A stretch of 64,000 nt of DNA from PGYR01 sp041675005. GTDB taxonomy: Bacteria; Bacteroidota; Ignavibacteria; Kapaibacteriales; UBA2268. The translations under genes were made by a program, and so were the position numbers. The DNA lies in contig JBAYUQ010000004.1 of NCBI GenBank assembly GCA_041675005.1, forward strand, positions 1-64,000, given 5' to 3'. Positions 34,138-44,467 of this stretch are shown here, one piece after another. Every line of letters begins with the position of its first letter. Positions within the stretch are counted from its first letter, which is position 1. The notes below the pieces were generated by a model. The model was not told the DNA's origin. It searched no databases and saw only the letters and a list, made by a program, of their open reading frames with translations.

Positions 34138-35357
34138 GCTTGTATGTATAATCTATTATTGATTACTCCGAGGGACTCATACTCGTTCATTCGCCAGTTG
34201 AATCGTACTACACTCGTGTAGTCCATCATAGCCCCAGCGTACAGCATCTGCGTTTCCAAATCTCGAACGACTAAAGAAGTAGAAGTAGCATAAGCTATCG
34301 AATTAGACTTCGGTTTCCTCGCGTATATCCCATCTAAGAATATGCCATTTGGAGCTGTTATTTTCTTACCATTTACGACTAAGTTACAATCAATAGTACA
34401 AGCGATGAAATACATTTCGCTACCATCATAAGAAAAGCTAGGGACTGAGTTTTCCCTTCCCCCAGAATATTCCACTGAGTTGAAGACGACTATTTCATTG
34501 TTTTGTAAGTCTATTGCTTTGTAAGCTAGCATTGGCTCATGAGGGTGAATAGCCAAGCCGGTAATCATATTATAGTTCTTTCCTGTTAGTGGTTGACTCA
34601 TCATATCACTAATCAAGACAGCTTCGAATCTACCAAACGAGAGAGTAGCAATAAATGCGAGATAATCACCAGTTAGGTTTATCCGCACTTCCGATATATT
34701 TTGATAGATATTGGAAGCTCTCTTATCACCAATGAAAACGGACCAAGTCGAACCATCATAAGCCGCATAAGCAAATCGATCATCGTGCCAATAGCCAATT
34801 GGGATAATATCCTGGAAGCTTTCCGATATATTGCCATCATTGTAAATCGTCTTTATTCCGCCCCTGCTTTCTACGAAGGCGAACTTATCGCCAGTATTAT
34901 TGATGAATAGAGATCCACTTCTAAACCTCATTTGTAGGGTATCTGTATCAGAAACTATGAATTCATTATCAGCTCTAAAAAAAGAATATATCATCTTCTG
35001 TGAATCGGAGCCATATAGTATAGTACCAGGATTATCAGCGAGTATTTGTATTTCTTTCTCACTAGTTATCAGATTCCATCCACCCATATCCTTTGCGAAA
35101 AAGGCCCATTTTTCTCCATCGGGCGAAAATTGTGGCTTGGAAAGCTCTAAGTAATTTTCGGAAGTATATTCATTGATGTACATTTTCTGTCTATTAGAGA
35201 AAGATTGGGTAGTCGCCCACCAATTATATGTAGTGTCAAAACCAAAATCAACAAGCTCCTCGCTACCATCGAGTAATCGAACTTCATAACATCTGTCAGC
35301 TTTAACTGACAAAAAGAGGTTGAAAAATATAAATATTATGATTAAGTTGTATTTAAT
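34125..35357 (-). CDS. Exported TolB/WD40-like beta-propeller protein with apparent ATT start
   Basis: The longest frame with an ordinary start begins at TTG 35312, but the frame continues upstream without ATG, GTG or TTG to a stop at ~35375. Reading from ATT at 35357, seven bases after an aaaagag motif, gives KYNLIIIFIFFNLFLSVKA, a normal signal peptide, so I place the start there. The 410-residue product has propeller-type repeats (FSPDGEKWAFFAKD, NNTGDKFAFVESRGG, NLTGDYLAFIATL, FSYDGSEMYFIACT). It is a likely periplasmic or surface protein of unknown role, coupled to the PAP2 gene downstream. Confidence 0.7.
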   Translation of the reverse strand: MKYNLIIIFIFFNLFLSVKADRCYEVRLLDGSEELVDFGFDTTYNWWATTQSFSNRQKMYINEYTSENYLELSKPQFSPDGEKWAFFAKDMGGWNLITSEKEIQILADNPGTILYGSDSQKMIYSFFRADNEFIVSDTDTLQMRFRSGSLFINNTGDKFAFVESRGGIKTIYNDGNISESFQDIIPIGYWHDDRFAYAAYDGSTWSVFIGDKRASNIYQNISEVRINLTGDYLAFIATLSFGRFEAVLISDMMSQPLTGKNYNMITGLAIHPHEPMLAYKAIDLQNNEIVVFNSVEYSGGRENSVPSFSYDGSEMYFIACTIDCNLVVNGKKITAPNGIFLDGIYARKPKSNSIAYATSTSLVVRDLETQMLYAGAMMDYTSVVRFNWRMNEYESLGVINNRLYIQACGL

Positions 35358-35455
35358 ACTAAAACTCTTTTAAAAAATTAACTTATGGTGTAATTATTTG
35401 AACTTTTGACTGTCTTTACAATAACTAAATTAACAAAATCTCTAAGGAAATTATT

Positions 35456-38400
35456 ATGAAGAGAATAATTTTATCAATATTATTGTTGATAGTCACAATT
35501 TCACCTAATTTACAATCGCAAGAATTACCTGTATTTGGTATAACGGGCGTAGATGCGAGTGAGTTTCCACTTGTCAAAAGTTATTTCATCGCAAAGAATG
35601 GATATCTGAATGACTCGTACTACAAAGGAGCTCAAAATGTGCCAAATCCTCCTGACTTTGACTTATCCGAAAATGGCGTAAGCAAAGACCTAACAAGTCT
35701 AATAATGAAATGTGCTGATATAGACGGTGAATTGCCAGTCCATATTGCCATGGTGGTCGATGCCTCTGCAAGTATGTTTAATGTGTGGAACAACGGAGAA
35801 ACCCGTGCTGATGTTTTAAAAAGAGCCGTTGCTGAATTTATCGATTCAGTAAAGTTCAAAAATGGCACTTCTATGCATATAGTACCTTTCTCTGGGAACT
35901 CTATACCTCCACATGTATGGAAAGATTGGAATTATACAGCTGCTGATGCTAAAGCAGATTTTGCTTTTTATACGCAATTAGAAGGTAGAACTGATTTCAA
36001 TATACCAATGTACAAAGAGCCAAATGGGAGAAATGTACTCGAAATATTCAAATCTAGACCAATTAATGATAGAAAAGTAGTTGTCTTTTTAACGGATGGT
36101 GCACATGACAATACTAATGGGAACAATCCTTTTAAATATGAATTAATAATACAAGAATTACAAAAAAGAGGAATAGAATTCCATTCCATTACTTTTGCCG
36201 TTGATGATCAAAGCAGTGTGAGTGATTTACGCCGAATTAGTCAAGCTACTGGTGGAGTTAATTATAATGCATACAGCGAAGAAGAACTAAGAGACATATA
36301 CAAGGAAATTACTGATGGTTTCAAATCAACTTCTGTTTGTTGGTTAGAGTGGTTATCGCAGCTAGAGTGCGACGAAGTAACAGAAAGAAATGTAGAAGTT
36401 ACTTTTACAAGAAAAACATATACTCCTATAACAAGAAATATTACTTACACTCCACCTGCTGATAAAGCCATTGCTGAAATCACAAGAGACAAAGATGTGT
36501 TGTACTTCGATAATAATGGCAAGACTATACAAGAAGTTACTCTAACTGCTAAAACTGGTGATTTCCACGTAACTGGATTTACTGTAACTGACAATAATGG
36601 CAACTTTGATATCCCAGAATTTGCATCAGTTCCTCCACAAGGTTTTGTGATTGAGCAAGGTAAATCTCGAAAATTCGTTATTAATTATATCAAAACACCA
36701 TCAGATGCACCAGCATCATTCGATCTTGTATTTGAGACAGATTTATGTCCAACAAAACCAGTAGAATTAATTGCTCCGTGTGGACCTAGTACTCAAACTA
36801 TTGATTTCGGTAATGTAAACCTAAGTGGTAGCACAGATTACATTGCAACAGAAGTATTTTTAAATACTTCAAAAGGGGAAATGAAAGGTAATGTCACTAT
36901 AACTGGTGCGGATTATACAGAATTCACTATCAAATCTGTTGATGGTAATGCTGGTGCTGCATTTACACTAGCCGCAGGAGAGAGTATGGATGTAGTATTG
37001 ACAGTTACTCCATCATCAAAGGGGGCTAAAACAGCAACTTTAGATTATGGTATTATTACTGATTGTGGCGTTGCAACTTCTGAAATTACAGCAAATGTAA
37101 TAGAGGCGAGTTTAAATATGGCTCCTCTTGCATGGGGACTAGAGAGAATTGGTAATCCAGTAACTAAGCAATATACAATTACTAATACGAATGATGACCC
37201 AGTAGAAATTGAATCTTTATCATTGACAGATGCCACTCAAGGCATTACTTTAGGAGATGTAAGCGGTTCAATAGGTACTGTTGCTCCGAAAGGCGGTACT
37301 ACTACATTTGATATTACCTTTACACCCAATGTAGAAGGTCTAATAACTACTGATATAGAAGTTAAAGTTAAAAACAGAGTAGAAGTAATTACTGCAAAAT
37401 TATCGGGTACGGGATACTTACCTAAGCTGAAAGGAAATAATATTGCATTCCCTGCTACTGAAGTAAACACAATCGCTACACCAATGAATTTGGTAATCGA
37501 GAATACTTCTGATTATGGTAAAATGGTTGTTAGAAATGTATATATCAAGAATACAAGTGATATGGGTTTTTCAGTTGATTTGACTGACTTTATATCTGAT
37601 ATTCAACTTGAGAAAGGAAACTCAATCTCAATTCCTATTAATTTCAAACCAGTATCAGTTGGATTGCTATCTGGTGTAGTAATAGTGGAAGCAGATAACG
37701 TAGAAGGTGCAGAGCCAGTTACATTCAAGTTAAATGAATTTACACTGACAGCAGAGAGCGTGCCGGGTGATGTTATTACTCTTGATACAACTGTAGTTGG
37801 TCCTATACTTAGTTGCGAAACAAAAGACTTTTTAGTCGATTTGCCAAATATATCTACTGATGAGCAAACAGTTGATGCCGTTTTGATACAAACTGGTAAT
37901 AATTTTTCTATTCCTACTAACAGCTTCACTATACCACAGGGAGCTATGGGTATAGGCGCTAGAGTAGATTATAATCCTACTTCAATTGGTACTCATACTG
38001 CTGCTATAGAATATACTTACTCAGATGGGTCTAAGTTTATCGCACCTATCAAAGGAATAGCCGTTACTGCAATAGAGGAACTAACATTCGAAAAAGCTAC
38101 TTATGAAACGGAACTTGGCAAGAACCTAACAGCTAAATTCAATATAGATTTATCTAAATATAACATTAGGAATGATGTTGATGTAAATGAGTTAGTTCTT
38201 ACTCTAAGATATAATGGTAGAATGCTATTTATGAATGGTGATGGAGTAAAATCAAATGTTGGATTAACTCCTACAATAGATTTGAGCAATCAAGTAAATA
38301 ATAATTACGTTACTTTCACATTTAATGGTAATATTCCATTAGACAAGAACTTGTCATTCGAAGTACCATTATTAGCAACTTTGGGTAATGATACAGTAAC

Positions 38401-38791
38401 TACTATCGCAGTAGATGCTAACTTCGTTGGGCTTGAGTGCTTAGCAATCGAAACTGGAACTACAACTTCATTCTCAATAGGATGTAATATTAGCAATTCC
38501 CTAATCGCTGATTTGACATTCGCTGACAAGGGATATGATGTAGGATTAGTTGGTGAGAACCCAGTGAATGATGTATTAAAAATAAATTATGAACTACCTT
38601 ACGAAAATAATGTCCGTATAGAATTATATAATTCGACTGGCGAATTAACTAAGGTAGTAAAAGACGGAACAGCCAAATTTGGTATTAGCAATGAGAATCT
38701 TGACGTAAGTGATTTGCCATCAGGGGTTTATATGCTGCGCTTTATCAGTGGCCCTTATGTAGAAAGTCAAACATTCGTAAAAGTCAAATAG
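35456..38791 (+). CDS. Secreted VWA-domain protein with choice-of-anchor repeats and T9SS sorting domain
   Basis: A 1111-residue secreted protein. After a signal peptide, a von Willebrand A domain spans ~95-290, with MIDAS DASASM at Asp102 and FLTDGAHDN. Residues ~330-900 form repeated beta-sandwich units of the choice-of-anchor D / Hydin-like type (GDFHVTGFTVTDNNG, KQYTITNTNDDPVEIESLSL, MNLVIENTSDYGKMVV). A further unit precedes a type A type IX secretion C-terminal domain (GENPVNDVLKINYELPYENN, PSGVYMLRFISG, VESQTFVKVK). It is therefore exported by T9SS and displayed or released; adhesion is a usual role for VWA proteins. A strong terminator follows. Confidence 0.9.
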   Translation: MKRIILSILLLIVTISPNLQSQELPVFGITGVDASEFPLVKSYFIAKNGYLNDSYYKGAQNVPNPPDFDLSENGVSKDLTSLIMKCADIDGELPVHIAMVVDASASMFNVWNNGETRADVLKRAVAEFIDSVKFKNGTSMHIVPFSGNSIPPHVWKDWNYTAADAKADFAFYTQLEGRTDFNIPMYKEPNGRNVLEIFKSRPINDRKVVVFLTDGAHDNTNGNNPFKYELIIQELQKRGIEFHSITFAVDDQSSVSDLRRISQATGGVNYNAYSEEELRDIYKEITDGFKSTSVCWLEWLSQLECDEVTERNVEVTFTRKTYTPITRNITYTPPADKAIAEITRDKDVLYFDNNGKTIQEVTLTAKTGDFHVTGFTVTDNNGNFDIPEFASVPPQGFVIEQGKSRKFVINYIKTPSDAPASFDLVFETDLCPTKPVELIAPCGPSTQTIDFGNVNLSGSTDYIATEVFLNTSKGEMKGNVTITGADYTEFTIKSVDGNAGAAFTLAAGESMDVVLTVTPSSKGAKTATLDYGIITDCGVATSEITANVIEASLNMAPLAWGLERIGNPVTKQYTITNTNDDPVEIESLSLTDATQGITLGDVSGSIGTVAPKGGTTTFDITFTPNVEGLITTDIEVKVKNRVEVITAKLSGTGYLPKLKGNNIAFPATEVNTIATPMNLVIENTSDYGKMVVRNVYIKNTSDMGFSVDLTDFISDIQLEKGNSISIPINFKPVSVGLLSGVVIVEADNVEGAEPVTFKLNEFTLTAESVPGDVITLDTTVVGPILSCETKDFLVDLPNISTDEQTVDAVLIQTGNNFSIPTNSFTIPQGAMGIGARVDYNPTSIGTHTAAIEYTYSDGSKFIAPIKGIAVTAIEELTFEKATYETELGKNLTAKFNIDLSKYNIRNDVDVNELVLTLRYNGRMLFMNGDGVKSNVGLTPTIDLSNQVNNNYVTFTFNGNIPLDKNLSFEVPLLATLGNDTVTTIAVDANFVGLECLAIETGTTTSFSIGCNISNSLIADLTFADKGYDVGLVGENPVNDVLKINYELPYENNVRIELYNSTGELTKVVKDGTAKFGISNENLDVSDLPSGVYMLRFISGPYVESQTFVKVK

Positions 38792-38813
38792 ACTTTTGAT
38801 ATAAATTGAAAAT

Positions 38814-38848
38814 TAAAAAGCGGGTTCAAAAGTAAACCCGCTTTTTTT
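38814..38848 (+). terminator. Rho-independent terminator after the VWA/T9SS gene
   Basis: A long perfect stem (aaaaagcgggtt with aacccgcttttt), a short loop and a T-run. It separates the VWA gene from fbaB. Confidence 0.9.
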
Positions 38849-38901
38849 ATGTGACTAAATGTATTATTTTTGACAAGTTATTTTATTCAAAGAGCAGAAA
38901 A

Positions 38902-39969
38902 ATGATAGATAAAATTACGGAACGCCTAGGCGACCAAGCAAAAAATTTATTAGAGTTTAACACTCCAAAAATCAGTAAAGATAGATTGCATTTACCATCA
39001 CCGAACTTCGTAGATGATATATTCATCCAATCTGATAGAAACAATAGAGTATTAGGTAATTTGGAATGGTTGTACCAAACTGGAAGATTAGCAAATACTG
39101 GCTATATGTCAATATTACCAGTTGACCAAGGTATAGAGCATAGCGGTAGTGCTAGCTTTACAAAGAATCCTGATTACTTCGATCCAGAAAACATAGTGAA
39201 ATTGGCTATAGAAGGTGGCTGCAATGCAGTTGCATCTACTTATGGTGTGTTGGGTATGGTAGCACGTAAATATGCTCACAAAATACCTTTCATCGTAAAA
39301 ATCAATCACAATGAACTGATGACTTCTCCTAACACATTCGATCAAGTAATGTTCGGCAGCGTAGAAAGAGCTTATGATATGGGAGCTGCGGCTGTCGGTG
39401 CTACTATTTACTTCGGTTCTGAAGAAAGTACTGCTCAGATAGTAGAAGTAGCAGAAGCATTCGAAAGAGCACATGAGTTAGGTATGGCAACTGTACTTTG
39501 GTGTTACCTAAGAAGCAATGATTTTAAAGTAGATGGTGTTGATTATCATGCAGCAGCTGATTTGACTTCACAAGCTAATCACCTTGGTGTAACAATCCAA
39601 GCTGATATAATCAAACAAAAATTACCTACTAATAATGGCGGTTACATAGCTCTTAATTCTAATGGAATGAGCTATGGTAAGTATGACAAAAATATGTATG
39701 AATCTATGGTATCAGATCACCCGATAGACCTAGCTAGATTGCAAGTAGCAAATTGCTACATGGGCAGAGCCGGTCTTATCAATAGTGGTGGCGCTTCTGG
39801 TGCTAATGATATGCAGGAAGCAGTAGCAACAGCCGTTATAAATAAACGTGCTGGTGGTTTGGGGCTTATCTCTGGTAGAAAAGCATTCCAAAGACCACTG
39901 AACGAAGGTGTTGAATTACTGAATGCAATACAAGATGTTTACTTGAGCAAAGAAGTAACTATCGCATAA
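38902..39969 (+). CDS. fbaB: Class I fructose-bisphosphate aldolase, FbaB/DhnA type
   Basis: A 355-residue aldolase starting at ATG 38902 ([17 protein letters not shown]); the 17 residues upstream in the same frame are part of the leader. It is highly similar to E. coli FbaB along its length: [105 protein letters not shown]. This is the Schiff-base type used for glycolysis or gluconeogenesis. A terminator follows. Confidence 0.95.
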   Translation: MIDKITERLGDQAKNLLEFNTPKISKDRLHLPSPNFVDDIFIQSDRNNRVLGNLEWLYQTGRLANTGYMSILPVDQGIEHSGSASFTKNPDYFDPENIVKLAIEGGCNAVASTYGVLGMVARKYAHKIPFIVKINHNELMTSPNTFDQVMFGSVERAYDMGAAAVGATIYFGSEESTAQIVEVAEAFERAHELGMATVLWCYLRSNDFKVDGVDYHAAADLTSQANHLGVTIQADIIKQKLPTNNGGYIALNSNGMSYGKYDKNMYESMVSDHPIDLARLQVANCYMGRAGLINSGGASGANDMQEAVATAVINKRAGGLGLISGRKAFQRPLNEGVELLNAIQDVYLSKEVTIA

Positions 39970-39995
39970 AAGTAAACGTAACTTGAATATTATTC

Positions 39996-40024
39996 CAAAT
40001 CCCTTGTAATGAGGGATTTTTATT
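39996..40024 (+). terminator. Terminator after fbaB
   Basis: An 8-base stem, aaatccct with agggattt, and a tgtaatg loop, followed by a T-rich tail. It lies ten bases before the MATE gene. Confidence 0.8.
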
Positions 40025-40034
40025 TTTAAAGCCA

Positions 40035-41387
40035 ATGATATTTTCACAAAATTATAAAAATCATTATAAAGAGAATCTGAGAATAGGGTTTCCTGTTATC
40101 ATGGGCCAAGTAGGACACATGATGACTTCGCTTGTAGATAATGCTATGGTGGGTAACATCAATAGTACACTACTTGCCGCATCTTCTCTTGCTAATACAG
40201 TATTCATAATGATTTATATTTTCGGAATTGGGTTATCTATTGGACTTACTCCTGCTGTTGGACGTGCCTACGGTAACGAAAAACATGGTCAAATAGCATC
40301 CTACCTGAAAAATGGTAAAATCATTTATCTTTGGACTGGGTTGTTGCTTACTATCGCTATGTGGGTGGCATCTTATTTCTTTGATAAACTAGACCAACCA
40401 GTAGAAGTTGTCGAACTCGCAATTCCATACTTTCTGACATTATCTATTTCGATGGTGCCATTTATGTATTATATGTCTCTCAAACAGTTCGCAGAGGGGG
40501 TCACCCTCACTATGCCTGCTATGTGGGCAGGACTAGCTGGCAATATTATAAATATAATATTGAACTACCTTCTGATATATGGTGAGTTCGGATTCCCAAG
40601 ATGGGAGCTATTCGGTGCTGGAGTCGCTACGACTATATCTAGGTCATTGATGGCCGTATTTCTATTTTTAATACTTAGTCGCGATAAGCGAGTACAGAAG
40701 TATTTACGAGCAGCAAAACGACTAAAAATCCGCCGAGAAAGTATAGTAAACCTACTGAAAATTGGTGTACCTATTGGCTTCCAATTTGTACTCGAAGTTA
40801 GTGCTTTTGTAGCTGGTACTATTATGATGGGTTGGTTGGGTGTATATCCACTGGCGGCGCATCAGATAGCAATTAGCTTGTCAGCATTGGCATTTCTAGC
40901 TGCTACGGGCATAGCTACTGCCGCAACTATCAGAGTGAGTAATTTCCTTGGTAACGAGAAATTCCATAAGATGCGTGACGCAGGGAATTCTGCTTACGTT
41001 ATGGGCATGGCACTTATGATATTCACAGCATTATGCTTTATTTTCCTCGGACGTCAAATATCAATGATATTCACGAATGACGAGATGGTAATAGCGTTAT
41101 CCACTCAATTGCTGATGATAGCTGGTTTCTTCCAGATAGTTGATGGCGCACAGGCCGTCGGCTTGGGTGTTCTTCGTGGCTTGGAAGACGTAAAGATACC
41201 AACTATAATAGTTATAATAGCGTATTGGGGACTAAGTATCCCACTTTCATACATCTTCGCATTTACTTTAGATATGGGTGCAGTCGGTGTATGGTATGGT
41301 TACCTAGCTGGCCTTAGCTTTTCTGGACTATTCCTTTATATGAGGTTTCTGCATTACTCGAAAAAATTGACCGGGAAAGTGGTGTAG
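40035..41387 (+). CDS. MATE-family multidrug/Na+ antiporter
   Basis: A 450-residue inner-membrane protein with 12 predicted transmembrane segments in two halves. Conserved parts are RIGFPVIMGQVGHMMTSLVDNAMVG near the start (in part), GIGLSIGLTPAVGRAYGN, and in the second half APLxxHQIAIS-like LAAHQIAISLSALAFLAATG and VSNFLGNEKFHKMRDAG. It belongs to the NorM-like branch; the substrate is unknown. Its last base abuts the end of the convergent gene at 41388. Confidence 0.93.
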   Translation: MIFSQNYKNHYKENLRIGFPVIMGQVGHMMTSLVDNAMVGNINSTLLAASSLANTVFIMIYIFGIGLSIGLTPAVGRAYGNEKHGQIASYLKNGKIIYLWTGLLLTIAMWVASYFFDKLDQPVEVVELAIPYFLTLSISMVPFMYYMSLKQFAEGVTLTMPAMWAGLAGNIINIILNYLLIYGEFGFPRWELFGAGVATTISRSLMAVFLFLILSRDKRVQKYLRAAKRLKIRRESIVNLLKIGVPIGFQFVLEVSAFVAGTIMMGWLGVYPLAAHQIAISLSALAFLAATGIATAATIRVSNFLGNEKFHKMRDAGNSAYVMGMALMIFTALCFIFLGRQISMIFTNDEMVIALSTQLLMIAGFFQIVDGAQAVGLGVLRGLEDVKIPTIIVIIAYWGLSIPLSYIFAFTLDMGAVGVWYGYLAGLSFSGLFLYMRFLHYSKKLTGKVV

Positions 41388-42338
41388 TCACAGTTCAAAT
41401 TTAAAATCAGCATTAACAACTAATGCTCGAGTAAGTCCATCGGCACGAACTTTGCGAGTGACTACAGGGAGTCCGATATTGAGTCCGAATGTATGTTTTT
41501 TCGTTACCTTATAATTCAGCCCTGCTATTATATTAAGTGTCAGACCATCAGTATTCATTATTGTTATGTCTTCTCCTGAACTATTCTCATAGATAGACTC
41601 TGATAATCTATAAACAGGAAGTACTCCCGCCATGAATTTTAAATCATCTTCAATTATAAAGTATTTCTCTATTTTTAGCATTACGTCACTTTCTCTCTTG
41701 AAATTTCTAGATGATTGGTAATTCTGCCATTCAAGATAATACTGTGGAGGGTTGGGTCCTGGGTCTATAAGCTCACTTTTCTCTTCAAATGAATTTTCGT
41801 TCCTATTAAGAGGTATTTGCATACCAGTTGAGATAACCCAATCGTCTATATTGGCAGCTAGTAATAGAATAATGTCGTTAGTACCATTGCTGGTCTGATA
41901 TACCATAGGTAGCGATCTGCCATCTTCATTTAGTAAATCAGCATTGTTAGTCGCTATTTTCACACCACCGAGTATAGATAAACCGAAGTCTTCTGTAGAA
42001 TACAGTTTTGAACTTACTAACATAGTCAGATCTCCAAGACCATTAGTTTGTCCTAAGGTACCCTTTGTTAAAGTAAATGGTATTTTAGCTATGAAGCCAA
42101 AATCAGAATATTTAACTCCGAATTCCACACCCGTTGAGTTTATCAAAACAGATTCATCACCAACTCCCGTTGTGTTACTTAATCCAAAAGTAAACCTGGG
42201 TTCGATAGGTGTGGCAGAATCAGTTTCAGCTAAATTAAAAGAACAAAGTCCTGCGTCAGAACATCCTTGAGCATAAGTATCTTTAACACTTAGTGTTAAA
42301 GTCAATACTGTTGCAAAAAAGAGTAAGATTATTTTCAT
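41388..42338 (-). CDS. Outer-membrane beta-barrel protein (transporter-like)
   Basis: A 316-residue protein with a signal peptide (MKIILLFFATVLTLTLSVKDTYAQ) followed by a Cys-rich stub (CSDAGLCSF) and beta strands ending in an aromatic residue (VNADFKFEL). Sequence such as GLGDLTMLVSSKLY and HTFGLNIGLPVVTRKV resembles the meta-pathway phenol-degradation-like transporter family. The paired Cys right after the signal are notable and may form a disulfide. Function is not known. Confidence 0.65.
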   Translation of the reverse strand: MKIILLFFATVLTLTLSVKDTYAQGCSDAGLCSFNLAETDSATPIEPRFTFGLSNTTGVGDESVLINSTGVEFGVKYSDFGFIAKIPFTLTKGTLGQTNGLGDLTMLVSSKLYSTEDFGLSILGGVKIATNNADLLNEDGRSLPMVYQTSNGTNDIILLLAANIDDWVISTGMQIPLNRNENSFEEKSELIDPGPNPPQYYLEWQNYQSSRNFKRESDVMLKIEKYFIIEDDLKFMAGVLPVYRLSESIYENSSGEDITIMNTDGLTLNIIAGLNYKVTKKHTFGLNIGLPVVTRKVRADGLTRALVVNADFKFEL

Positions 42339-42643
42339 TTATTTATATTTCTATTTGTTGTAGATATATAAATATAAGACAAACGAATCAATAAACAGTT
42401 ACAATTCAGATTGTTTTTGCGATAAGAAATACAGACTAAATACTCAATTTGGCTTCAAATTACATCATTTGACAACAGTACAATTTCGGGGCTGTAATTG
42501 TGATAGTCTTTATATATAGGAGTTAGGAGAGCTAGATGAATGCTAATAAAATAAGGAGTAAAATAATTTCAATGTTTTTTCGAATAATGTTTTGTAAATT
42601 AAATAAAACTCCCTATTTTTGTATTCAAATTTTTTACGAAAAT
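42339..42643. other. AT-rich intergenic region without a gene
   Basis: About 300 bases upstream of the tRNA and of the divergent outer-membrane protein gene. I see no reading frame and no repeat from the island families. It must hold promoters for both sides, but no box stands out. Confidence 0.6.
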
Positions 42644-42715
42644 GGTCCCTTCGTCTAGTGGTTAGGACTCCGCCCTTTCACGGCGGCAACAGGGGTTCAA
42701 ATCCCCTAGGGATCA
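42644..42715 (+). tRNA. tRNA-Glu, anticodon TTC
   Basis: The cloverleaf can be folded by hand. The acceptor stem is ggtccct with agggatc (one G-T pair), and the anticodon stem ccgcc with ggcgg encloses the loop ctttcac, so the anticodon TTC is at 42677-42679. The T arm is agggg-ttcaaat-cccct. The 3' CCA is not encoded. A strong terminator follows within 4 bases. Confidence 0.97.
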
Positions 42716-42718
42716 CAC

Positions 42719-42758
42719 AAAGCCTTATAAATTCTTTTGATTTATAAGGCTTTTTTTT
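42719..42758 (+). terminator. Terminator of the tRNA-Glu gene
   Basis: A 13-base perfect stem, aagccttataaat with atttataaggctt, a 7-base loop and a run of eight or more T. Confidence 0.9.
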
Positions 42759-42839
42759 ATAATCAATATAACAATTATCTATTATTACCGTATATAGATT
42801 GTTTTTAATATCAAAAAATATAAATTTGTTTAATTTTTT

Positions 42840-43205
42840 ATGAAAAAAATTTACTTCTCTATTTCTATTCTATCCTTCATCAATCTAATTTTCATTGGAT
42901 TTGGTGGTTATGGTTCTGTTGAAGGAAAAGGAATTACTGAAACTAAATCTAATTCTAATTCACTTTATGTTTTCAATAATGACCAAGTTTATAGAGTAGG
43001 TTCTAAAGACCACAATGTTTCCGAATTTTATGCTATTGAGATAACAGATGAACAGGAAAGTAATGAACTAAAAATTACATTCAACCCATTTCTGACATTA
43101 GAATTAGTTAAAACACAACTTATTAGTTTTAATAATGATTTCCCACATTTACTAATACCTTCCAAAATAAATAGGTATCTACTCCTCCAAACTTTACGCT
43201 TATAA
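42840..43205 (+). CDS. Small exported hypothetical protein
   Basis: A 121-residue protein with an N-terminal hydrophobic signal (MKKIYFSISILSFINLIFIGFG). The rest is polar and contains no domain I recognise. It lies ahead of the RND efflux operon, but a 134-base gap and an AT-rich run separate them, so it need not be part of it. Confidence 0.5.
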   Translation: MKKIYFSISILSFINLIFIGFGGYGSVEGKGITETKSNSNSLYVFNNDQVYRVGSKDHNVSEFYAIEITDEQESNELKITFNPFLTLELVKTQLISFNNDFPHLLIPSKINRYLLLQTLRL

Positions 43206-43339
43206 ATATACTTTCTATTTAGGGAGTTCTATCCCTATGCCGTTTAACAATCAACTTTTTAAATTTTTTAAATCCTTTGAATTATAGTTCATAAGGTATG
43301 TATTAGTATATTTATTAATCAAATTAGATAAACAAAAAA

Positions 43340-44434
43340 ATGAAAATAATTAAATTTATTATTGGTGCTTTAGCAATCGTCAGTCTTTATAGTTGCCAAT
43401 CAGAAGCTCATAGCGAAAGTGAACATCACAAAGATAAGTCTAAATATGTAGTAACAAGTCCTATGAAAGCTGATACTACTATTATAAAAGACTATGTTTG
43501 CCAAGTGCATTCAATACAACATATAGAATTAAGAGCATTAGAAAGAGGATATTTACAAAAAATATATGTTGACGAAGGACAAGCTGTGAAAAAAGGACAA
43601 CTTATGTTCCAGATATTACCAAATCTATATAATGCAGAATTGAAAAAAGCAGAAGCTGAAGCTAATTATGCTAATATAGAATATAAGAACACGAAGTCCC
43701 TCGCTGATAGTAATATTGTATCAAAAAATGAACTTGCTTTGACTAAAGCTAAATATGAAAAAGCGCTTGCCGAATTACAATTAGCAAAAGTACATCTAGG
43801 TTTTACTGAGATTAGAGCTCCATTCGATGGTATAATGGGTAGATTCAATGTCAGAGAAGGTAGTCTTTTAGACGAAGGTGAGTTACTAACTACTCTTTCT
43901 GATAATAGCGAAATGTGGACTTACTTCAACGTACCTGAAGCTGAGTACTTGGAATACACTTCCAAAGAAAGACTAAATAAAAGTTTAGAAGTACAACTAC
44001 TTATGGCAAATCAAAAATTATATGATCACATAGGTATCGTAAAAGTAATAGAAGCTGATTTTAATAATGAGACTGGTAATATTGCTTTCAGAGCGACTTT
44101 CCCTAACCCCAAAGGTTTGCTAAGACATGGCGAGACAGGTAATATCCAAATAAAAATGCAATTTGCTAACTCATTGATTATACCTCAGAAAGCGACTTTC
44201 GAAGTTCTAGAGAAAAAGTATGTTTATGTAGTAGGTAAAGACAATAAGTTAAAAGCAAGGGAAATAAAAATAGCCGAAGAGTTACCACATTTATACATAT
44301 TAAAAGGTGGATTGACAGTTAACGACAAAATTCTTTTAGAGGGATTAAATAAAGTAAAGGCAAATCAAGAAATCGCATTTAATTTCTTGAAGCCGAGAAA
44401 AGCTGTTTCTAGTTTAGAACTATACGCAGAATAA
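43340..44434 (+). CDS. RND efflux periplasmic adaptor (membrane fusion) lipoprotein
   Basis: A 364-residue lipoprotein (MKIIKFIIGALAIVSLYSC; Cys19) of the AcrA/MexE type. ELRALERGYLQKIYVDEGQAVKKGQLMF is the lipoyl half-motif region (in parts), an alpha-helical hairpin follows at ~95-150, and APFDGIMGRFNVREGSLL is the second half-motif. The beta-barrel and membrane-proximal domains then continue to LLEGLNKVKANQEI. It is the first gene of an RND operon; the adaptor links the pump at 44468 to the outer-membrane channel at 47622. Confidence 0.92.
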   Translation: MKIIKFIIGALAIVSLYSCQSEAHSESEHHKDKSKYVVTSPMKADTTIIKDYVCQVHSIQHIELRALERGYLQKIYVDEGQAVKKGQLMFQILPNLYNAELKKAEAEANYANIEYKNTKSLADSNIVSKNELALTKAKYEKALAELQLAKVHLGFTEIRAPFDGIMGRFNVREGSLLDEGELLTTLSDNSEMWTYFNVPEAEYLEYTSKERLNKSLEVQLLMANQKLYDHIGIVKVIEADFNNETGNIAFRATFPNPKGLLRHGETGNIQIKMQFANSLIIPQKATFEVLEKKYVYVVGKDNKLKAREIKIAEELPHLYILKGGLTVNDKILLEGLNKVKANQEIAFNFLKPRKAVSSLELYAE

Positions 44435-44467
44435 TCACTTTATCCATATAATCTAAAAGGAAATAGA

